Of a DNA stretch of 13,226 bases, positions 7,684 through 13,226 are shown piece after piece (positions within the stretch are counted from its first letter, which is position 1; each line of letters opens with the position of its first letter). Position numbers and translations under genes: made by a program. The DNA is taken from contig JBBDSU010000003.1 in assembly GCA_040904825.1 (NCBI GenBank), positions 1 to 13,226 of the forward strand, read 5' to 3'. The notes beneath the pieces are model-generated. The model had not been told where the DNA came from and ran no database searches. It saw only the letters and a program-made list of their open reading frames with translations. This stretch comes from JBBDSU01 sp040904825. GTDB lineage: Bacteria; Actinomycetota; Nitriliruptoria; Nitriliruptorales; Nitriliruptoraceae.

Positions 7684-7702
7684 GCCACGCACGTGACGTG
7701 GC
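7684..7702. promoter_or_regulatory. inverted repeat just upstream of the regulator gene
   Basis: GCCACG and CGTGGC are perfect inverted arms around the 7-nt centre CACGTGA, which itself contains the palindrome CACGTG (7690-7695). The repeat ends 5 nt before the CAGGAG ribosome binding site (7708-7713) of the regulator. As DNA it could be an operator; as RNA it could form a 6-bp GC-rich hairpin next to the ribosome binding site. No convincing -35/-10 promoter pair was found in the gap. Confidence 0.35.
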
Positions 7703-7719
7703 AGGTGCAGGAGTAGCGC

Positions 7720-10167
7720 GTGCTCGAACTCGCTGATCACCACGTCGCACGTCCACGTTTGCTGCGCGCACACGTCGTTCCACCGGTGCAAGTCATCGTC
7801 GGCCCAGCAGGCAGCGGAAAATCGTCGCTGGTGCGTGAACTAGGCCTGCGCGCTGGTACGACCGTCTCGCTTGCGTACATCGACACGACGCACGTCGGAC
7901 CCGATGCGATGCTCATGAGGCTGCGCGACGGGCTCCGCCGGGTAGGAAACGTTGAGGCCGCAGACGCCCTCACTGCGCCAAGTGCGTCGGCCCACGATTC
8001 GGTCGACGCGCTGTTAGCGCACCTGACGACGAGCGACGACCCGGTCATGCTCGCCATCGATGGCGCTCATGACCTCTCCAGCGATGCCACCGAGTTGCTG
8101 GCTCACCTGGCGTCGGGCATCCCCGAGCCCCACAGTCTCATCGTGACCGCTCGCCGCCTCGAAGGTGGACTCGGTCGCCTGCGCATGCTGACATCAATGA
8201 TGGTCGTCGACGACGAGCTTGCCTTCACTCGCAGCGAGGCGATGTCGCTGCTCAACGAGCATCTGCGCTTGAGATTGACCCCCAAGACCATCGCCAAACT
8301 GATCGACGCGACCTCAGGATCACCGCTCCGGCTCACCATCGCCGGGCGGTGGTTCGCACGCATCCAAGACCCTTTGGCGCGACAAGACGCCATTGACGCG
8401 GCGATCTCCGCCAAGGATGTCGTCGATCTCGTCGTCGACGATCTCCTCGCTTCGACGTCGCGACGCGACCGACGAGCCATCATCAGACTTGCCGGGCTTT
8501 CCTGGAGCGATGAACGCATCGCTGCCGCGGCGAGTACCAAGGCTGCGATCCTTGATCTGCTGGTGGATGCTGCGTTGGCCACCCGCGATGGCGCTCAAGT
8601 CCGCATGACCAGCGAAGCTGCCTCCGCGCTGCGAAGCCGAGGAGCCCCGACCAGCCGTCGCGTCCTACGACGCATCGCGGCGACATTCGCCAGCCAGGGA
8701 GATCTCCGCACTGGTGTCCGCACACTGATCGACGGCGGGATGGAGGACCACGCGGCCGCAACGCTTGTGGCACGAGCACCTGCCGACATCCGATCCCTGT
8801 CGGCAGCGGACCTGCAGGATCTCGTCTTCTCGCTCCCTGAAGACGTCGTCTCAAGCCACCCCCGCCTTCTGCTGCAGCTCAGTCGTGCGTGGCACTCCGT
8901 CGGCCGGGCTCACGAACGTCATGCGGCCTTGCGACGCGCTTCGGAACTCGGAGAAGCGGTTCCCGAGCGTCTTCGCAAGGCTTTCGAAGTCGAGCGCATG
9001 ACCGACGAAGCGGGCCACGATCGAGATACCGATGACCGCATCCGAAGCCGGTGCGCTGACCTGCTGGAATCGCTCGATCCGTCAGCCCACGATGTCCGAG
9101 CCCGCCTGTTAGAAGTCGTCGCAACGGTCGAAATCGCCAAGCAGGGCACCGAATGGATCGAGCACGCCGCGTGGTGCTTGACAACCGCCGCCAAGGCATT
9201 CCTGGCCGATGACGATCCTCACGGCGCAGCGATTGCACGAGCAAGGCTGGCCGCCAGCGTGTTACTCCCTGCGGGACACCACGACGAGGCCATTGATCAC
9301 CTTGATCATGTCATCGGCGACGAAACCGCCGAGCGATCATTGGTCGCCATGGCGTTGGCGCACCGATCTCGTGCCCACGCCGCCTGTGGTCGCGTCGTGC
9401 GCGCCAACGCAGACATCGTCGAAGCCTCACGACTGGCACGATCGCTGGGCAACGCGACCATCGTGAACTTCACCACACGAGTCCGTCGAGAGATCCGGTC
9501 GATCGATACATCGACCAACGGGAGTTGGAGTGCTTCTGCACCGTCCTCCGTGGATAACGGCAGCGACGACGCTCCAGCGGCCGACGTCGAGATCCGCGTC
9601 CTTGGAGGATTTTCGGTGACCATCGATGACGAACCATCGAAAATCCGAAAGGGTTTATCGACGCAACTCGTCAAGGTCGTGGCTGTACGCGGAGGGCACG
9701 TCCATCAGCGTGAAGTCGCTCGAGCGCTGTGGCCTGAGAGCGATCCGTCATCAACCGTTCGCCGCATCGAAGGACTGCGTGTCCAACTTGGATTGCCCCA
9801 AGAGATCATTGAGCGAGATGGCGATTTTCTCCGCCTTTCTCAAGGTATACAGGTCGACGCGACCACCTTTGAACACCTGGCTCGTGAAGCACAAAACGGT
9901 GGCACCGACATCGAACCGATCGCAGCTCGTGCAGCGCTCGAGCACTACGGCGAGTTGCTCCCCAATGATGATGCTGCATGGGTTCTCGCCGCCCGTGACC
10001 GACTGCGCAAGCTGGCGTTGCGGATGCTGGAAGGCCTCACCGATGATGCCCTCCTTCGGGGCGACCACGCCGAGGCACTTCGTTGGGCCAAGCAAGCGCG
10101 CGATATTGACCCAGGGAGTGCCGACTGGACTGCCCGTGTCGATGAACTGGCCGCAGGCACGCAGTAG
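7720..10167 (+). CDS. large transcriptional regulator: N-terminal STAND-type ATPase, helical repeats, C-terminal winged helix and BTAD (SARP-like)
   Basis: The 815-residue protein opens with a P-loop, GPAGSGKSS (28-36), and a Walker B-like strand ending in Asp114 (LAIDGAH). A strand ending Val-Thr-Ala-Arg-Arg (about 142-147) follows, as in MalT-type STAND ATPases. Residues about 300-600 are alpha-helical and Ala/Arg/Leu-rich, consistent with TPR-like repeats. After a Ser/Asp-rich linker (about 600-620) comes an OmpR-type winged helix (623-711, starting VEIRVLGGFSVTI). The last 100 residues begin like a bacterial transcriptional activation domain (VDATTFEHLAREA) but are shorter than the usual 150 or so. 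Such proteins generally bind ATP and an inducer to activate transcription; the inducer here is unknown. GTG at 7720 has CAGGAG 6 nt upstream. The antiporter-like genes start 33 nt after it, suggesting it leads their operon; the phased repeats upstream are candidate targets. Confidence 0.87.
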   Translation: MLELADHHVARPRLLRAHVVPPVQVIVGPAGSGKSSLVRELGLRAGTTVSLAYIDTTHVGPDAMLMRLRDGLRRVGNVEAADALTAPSASAHDSVDALLAHLTTSDDPVMLAIDGAHDLSSDATELLAHLASGIPEPHSLIVTARRLEGGLGRLRMLTSMMVVDDELAFTRSEAMSLLNEHLRLRLTPKTIAKLIDATSGSPLRLTIAGRWFARIQDPLARQDAIDAAISAKDVVDLVVDDLLASTSRRDRRAIIRLAGLSWSDERIAAAASTKAAILDLLVDAALATRDGAQVRMTSEAASALRSRGAPTSRRVLRRIAATFASQGDLRTGVRTLIDGGMEDHAAATLVARAPADIRSLSAADLQDLVFSLPEDVVSSHPRLLLQLSRAWHSVGRAHERHAALRRASELGEAVPERLRKAFEVERMTDEAGHDRDTDDRIRSRCADLLESLDPSAHDVRARLLEVVATVEIAKQGTEWIEHAAWCLTTAAKAFLADDDPHGAAIARARLAASVLLPAGHHDEAIDHLDHVIGDETAERSLVAMALAHRSRAHAACGRVVRANADIVEASRLARSLGNATIVNFTTRVRREIRSIDTSTNGSWSASAPSSVDNGSDDAPAADVEIRVLGGFSVTIDDEPSKIRKGLSTQLVKVVAVRGGHVHQREVARALWPESDPSSTVRRIEGLRVQLGLPQEIIERDGDFLRLSQGIQVDATTFEHLAREAQNGGTDIEPIAARAALEHYGELLPNDDAAWVLAARDRLRKLALRMLEGLTDDALLRGDHAEALRWAKQARDIDPGSADWTARVDELAAGTQ

Positions 10168-10200
10168 GATCGGCCATCGCCGACTTGGACGTGGAGATCA

Positions 10201-11697
10201 ATGGGCCCTGAGGCATCGTTGCTTCCCCTTTTCGCGGTGTCGACCCCGGTCGTCACCGCGATTGCGGTCGTGCTCTGCCGCAGGCGCCCGAATATTCGCG
10301 ATCTCGCTCTTGCGCTAGGAGCCATCGCAACCTTTGCCATCATCCTGATGATGTTGCCACGGGTCCTTGCTGGCGCGGTACCCACGACCACACTTGGCGA
10401 ATTGGTGCCCGGCCTCACCTTGCAGTTGCGCGCCGACGGCATGGGCATGGTGTTCGCCGTCCTAGCTGGCGCACTGTGGACGCTGGCTTCCCCGTATGCC
10501 ATCGGCTACATGCGAGGAGCGGGCGAAACCCGCCAAACACGCTTCTACGCGTTCTATGCCTTGTGTCTGGCCACCGCGTTCGGTGTCGCATTCTCGGGCG
10601 ACCTCTTCACCTTCTTCATCTTCTATGAGCTGCTGACTGCGTCGACCTATCCCCTGGTTACCCACAAGGGCAACGCCGAGGCCATCCAGTCGGGACGCAA
10701 GTACCTCGGGTTTCTTCTCAGTGGTGGAGTCCTCGTCCTTCTTGGGCTCGTGATCCTCATCGCGCAAACCGGTGACGTCACGTTCGTAGCCGGCGGTTTC
10801 GTTGGTTCGACGATGTCACCAACACTGACAGCGATGACGTTTACATTGTTCGCCGTGGGTTTTGCCACGAAAGCTGGCGTGATGCCGCTCCACGCATGGC
10901 TGCCAGCAGCCATGGTTGCCCCCACTCCGGTGAGCGCTCTGCTCCACGCCGTCGCTGTCGTCAAGGCCGGGGTGTTTGCGTTCGGACGCCTCATCGGCTT
11001 CGTCTTCGGCCCCGAGGTGTTATCCGGCCCACTGGTCACGACCCTGCTCACAGTCCTGGCAGCAACGACGATCCTGGTCGCCTCAGTGATCGCCTTGCGG
11101 CAGGACGCCCTCAAACGACGTCTCGCCTATTCCACCATTGCCCATCTGGCCTACATGGTCCTCGGGTTTGCGCTGTTGTCACGGCGGGCAATCGATGGCG
11201 CCTTGCTGCACATGGTCAACCATGGCGTTTTGAAGATCACGCTGTTCTTTGCTGCCGGCGCGATCTACGTGCACACCAAGTTCGACCGGGTGAGCCAACT
11301 TGACGGCATTGGCCGACGTATGCCATGGACCATGGGTGCCTTTGCCGTCGCATCCCTCGGACTCGCCGGTTTGCCACCGATGGGCGGCTTCCTGAGCAAG
11401 TGGGCGTTGGTGGAAGGTGCGATCGCTTCAGGTGACCTCGTGCTTGCAGCCGTCATGGTTGGCGCTGGCTTGCTGACCGCCGCCTACTTGTTCCCGATCG
11501 TGCATCGCGCCTATTTCCGGCCGCCGCCGTCTGACTCACCTGAACTCATTCGAGGACGACGAGACGCATCCCCCCTGATGGTCGCGCCACTGTGCATCAC
11601 AGCGGGGCTGGGCCTGCTGCTTGGCCTTGGCGACCTGGCCGGGATCCACTCGCTGGCCGACAGCGTGGCCACCGCGGTGACTGGAGGCGCACGATGA
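10201..11697 (+). CDS. MrpD/NuoM-like proton-conducting membrane subunit (cation/H+ antiporter subunit D family)
   Basis: This 498-residue, roughly 14-helix membrane protein belongs to the family shared by MrpA/MrpD antiporter subunits and NuoL/M/N of respiratory complex I. The expected ion-path residues are present: Glu143 in FYELLT (helix 5), Lys224 in FATKAG before MPLHAWLP (helix 7), His249 and Lys255 in ALLHAVAVVKAG (helix 8), and Lys345 in NHGVLKITLFF. It should therefore conduct protons or exchange them for Na+/K+. No other complex I gene is nearby and the next genes are also antiporter-like, so an Mrp-type role is likelier than respiration. The ATG has GGAG 4 nt upstream and lies 33 nt after the regulator. 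The stop overlaps the next start (ATGA). The order differs from the classic mrpABCDEFG operon, so I give no subunit letter as a symbol. Confidence 0.93.
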   Translation: MGPEASLLPLFAVSTPVVTAIAVVLCRRRPNIRDLALALGAIATFAIILMMLPRVLAGAVPTTTLGELVPGLTLQLRADGMGMVFAVLAGALWTLASPYAIGYMRGAGETRQTRFYAFYALCLATAFGVAFSGDLFTFFIFYELLTASTYPLVTHKGNAEAIQSGRKYLGFLLSGGVLVLLGLVILIAQTGDVTFVAGGFVGSTMSPTLTAMTFTLFAVGFATKAGVMPLHAWLPAAMVAPTPVSALLHAVAVVKAGVFAFGRLIGFVFGPEVLSGPLVTTLLTVLAATTILVASVIALRQDALKRRLAYSTIAHLAYMVLGFALLSRRAIDGALLHMVNHGVLKITLFFAAGAIYVHTKFDRVSQLDGIGRRMPWTMGAFAVASLGLAGLPPMGGFLSKWALVEGAIASGDLVLAAVMVGAGLLTAAYLFPIVHRAYFRPPPSDSPELIRGRRDASPLMVAPLCITAGLGLLLGLGDLAGIHSLADSVATAVTGGAR

Positions 11698-11927
11698 AGA
11701 GCCGCCTCGCCATTGCCGTGACGATCATTGCGTTTGCCGTCGCGATCTATGTCGACATCGTCATCGCAACAAGCCACATTCCTGGCTACTCCGCAGCCAT
11801 CGGCTTTGTCGGCTGTGTCGTCATCGTGATGGTGTCAAAGTGGCTCGGCACCGCTTTCATCCAACGCCCAGAGCACCACTGGCCGCGCGACATTCCTGCC
11901 GACGAGCAGGAGGACCTGCGTGGGTGA
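11694..11927 (+). CDS. small two-helix membrane protein, putative accessory subunit of the antiporter
   Basis: The 77-residue product has two hydrophobic segments (about residues 5-25 and 32-52), then a polar, acidic tail (IQRPEHHWPRDIPADEQEDL) likely to lie in the cytoplasm. I recall similar short proteins, with a glycine-containing second helix, a Lys-Trp-Leu-Gly turn and a RPE-plus-aromatic tail, beside MrpD-like genes in other bacteria, but I know no established function or name. Its start overlaps the stop of the preceding gene by ATGA, with GGAGG 6 nt upstream. Its own end overlaps the next gene by 8 nt. Such coupling between two large subunits implies equal synthesis and membership of the same complex. 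It is too short to be MrpB, C or E. MrpF- or MrpG-like identity is conceivable by size, but I see no diagnostic motif. Confidence 0.75.
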   Translation: MKSRLAIAVTIIAFAVAIYVDIVIATSHIPGYSAAIGFVGCVVIVMVSKWLGTAFIQRPEHHWPRDIPADEQEDLRG

Positions 11928-13226
11928 GTTGCTGTTCCACCCTGTCTGGCCGTTCCTTCTCGGAGCGTTGATCGCCTGGGCGGCGCCACGGCGCGTCACC
12001 CGAATCGTGGTCATCGTTGTCCCGCTGGTGGCGCTGGCTCAATTGAGTCAGCTTGACGCGACCACGACAGTGAACGTGACCTGGCTTGGCTTCGAGCTCG
12101 AACCGCTGCGCGCAGACCGACTGGCGCTGGCTTTTGGCTGGGTGTTCGCGATAGCCGCCCTGATCGCCGGAATCTACGGTGCGGCGACCTGGCGCGATCG
12201 CGAAGCCACCGCCGCTCTGGCATACGCCGGCGCTGCGGCCGGTGTCGTCTTCGGCGGTGACCTGCTGACGTTGTTCGTCGCCTGGGAGATCAAGGCGATC
12301 GCATCGACACTGCTGATCATGGCTCGCCGAGGAGGCAACAGCAACCGCGCCGGGATGCGCTACCTCTTCGTTCACCTGTTCGGCGGCAAGTTGCTGCTCG
12401 CTGGCATCGTGTGGCACCACTCGCAGACCGGCTCATTGGCTTTCAACGCCTTCGATGCCTCGGTGGCCAGCTCGCTGATCTTGATCGCGTTCCTGCTGTC
12501 GGCCGCTGTACCGCCCCTGCACGCATGGCTGCCCGACGCCTACCCCGAAGCGTCGGTTGTCGGCACCGTGTTTCTTTCTGCATACACGACAAAATCCGCC
12601 GTCTACGCGCTGGCACGTGGATTCCCTGGTACCGAATTATTGGTGTGGCTCGGTGTGGCAATGGCGCTCTACGGAGTGGTATATGCCGTGCTGGAAAACG
12701 ACATTCGCCGGCTTCTCGGCTACAGCATCATCAGCCAGGTCGGCTATATGGTTGCCGCCGTCGGCATTGGGACACAGATGGCGATCAATGGTGCCACCGC
12801 CCACGCCTTCGCTCACATTCTGTACAAGGGCCTGCTGTTGATGGGTGCGGGCGCAGTCATCCATGCGACCGGTCGCACCAAGATGAGCGAACTCGGTGGC
12901 ATCGCCAACCGGATGCGCGGCGTGCTCACGTTGTACATGATCGGTGCGGTATCGATCTCGAGCGTGCCGCTGTTCAGCGGATTCGTCTCCAAGGAACTCG
13001 CTGTCTACGCCGCCGGCATCGACGGACGTGCCGCAGTCGTGATCCTGCTCAAGATCGCATCGGTCGGCACATTCCTGCACACCGGGTTGAAGCTTCCCTT
13101 CGGCACATGGTTTGGGCGAGAGGGCGCCGGTCCACGCACGAATGGTCGCCACCGCATCACCGTAGGCCCTGTGCCACGCTCCATGTATGTCGCGATGGGT
13201 CTGAGTGCAGTGCTCAACCTCGCCAT
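11920..13226 (+). CDS. second MrpD-like membrane subunit, diverged, 3'-partial
   Basis: The frame stays open to the window end (435 complete codons), so the C-terminus is missing. It has the same multi-helix fold as the first large subunit, with Glu123 in VAWEIKA, the PLHAWLPDAYPEAS loop, Lys225 in SAYTTKSAVYALARG, and Lys303 in HAFAHILYKG. Unlike its neighbour, the helix-7 lysine of the ion path is replaced by Ser194 (LLSAAVPPLHAW). The helix-8 histidine position, six residues before Lys225, is Leu219. The SAYTTKSAVYALARG and AHAFAHILYKG segments match a subgroup of MrpD-like proteins I recall from alphaproteobacteria, usually named antiporter subunit D. GTG at 11920 has AGGAGG exactly 6 nt upstream and overlaps the preceding gene by 8 nt. 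The protein probably forms a heteromeric complex with the first large subunit. Confidence 0.92.
   Translation, partial: MGELLFHPVWPFLLGALIAWAAPRRVTRIVVIVVPLVALAQLSQLDATTTVNVTWLGFELEPLRADRLALAFGWVFAIAALIAGIYGAATWRDREATAALAYAGAAAGVVFGGDLLTLFVAWEIKAIASTLLIMARRGGNSNRAGMRYLFVHLFGGKLLLAGIVWHHSQTGSLAFNAFDASVASSLILIAFLLSAAVPPLHAWLPDAYPEASVVGTVFLSAYTTKSAVYALARGFPGTELLVWLGVAMALYGVVYAVLENDIRRLLGYSIISQVGYMVAAVGIGTQMAINGATAHAFAHILYKGLLLMGAGAVIHATGRTKMSELGGIANRMRGVLTLYMIGAVSISSVPLFSGFVSKELAVYAAGIDGRAAVVILLKIASVGTFLHTGLKLPFGTWFGREGAGPRTNGRHRITVGPVPRSMYVAMGLSAVLNLA

Noticed and set aside
10170..10183. TCGGC-N4-GCCGA hairpin between the regulator and the antiporter gene as a terminator
   Set aside because: Five-bp stem without a T-run in a 33-nt gap; more likely chance, and the genes look co-transcribed.

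Overview
The window reads as chromosomal DNA of a GC-rich actinobacterium. The clues are the strong GC bias at third codon positions, frequent GTG starts with purine-rich ribosome binding sites, and a STAND-ATPase/BTAD (SARP-like) regulator. Class Acidimicrobiia is a plausible guess, but it rests on general impression, not on a marker gene. No RNA gene, insertion sequence, integrase, CRISPR array or phage gene is visible.

Left part (1-2269). An M15-type zinc peptidase gene, probably cut by the left edge, reads rightward. It converges on a leftward pair: rsgA (ribosome-assembly GTPase) followed by a small unknown protein with one membrane segment. A 127-nt gap separates the divergently read rsgA and tldD.

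Middle part (2270-7559). A translationally coupled tldD-tldE pair encodes the TldD/TldE metalloprotease, which cleaves unfolded or peptide substrates. After it lies a roughly 320-nt gap that may hold a very small leftward gene with a CxxH/H/CxxC zinc-ligand pattern. Next comes a complete acs gene for AMP-forming acetyl-CoA synthetase.

Right part (7560-13226). The acs stop codon is followed by a hairpin and by an unusual set of sites: a perfect 12-bp repeat at 20-bp spacing, with weaker copies continuing in the same 20-bp phase. An inverted repeat lies just before the next start. These precede a large regulator whose ATPase is N-terminal and whose winged helix plus BTAD is C-terminal, the reverse of classical SARPs. 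It is followed after 33 nt by a tightly coupled run of membrane genes: a MrpD/NuoM-like ion-pumping subunit, a 77-residue two-helix membrane protein, and a second, diverged MrpD-like subunit that runs off the right edge. This looks like a non-canonical Mrp-type cation/proton antiporter operon led by its own regulator.

Most genes are housekeeping families. The parts most worth a second look are the phased repeat array with the regulator, and the antiporter-like operon with its small subunit and an altered second large subunit.
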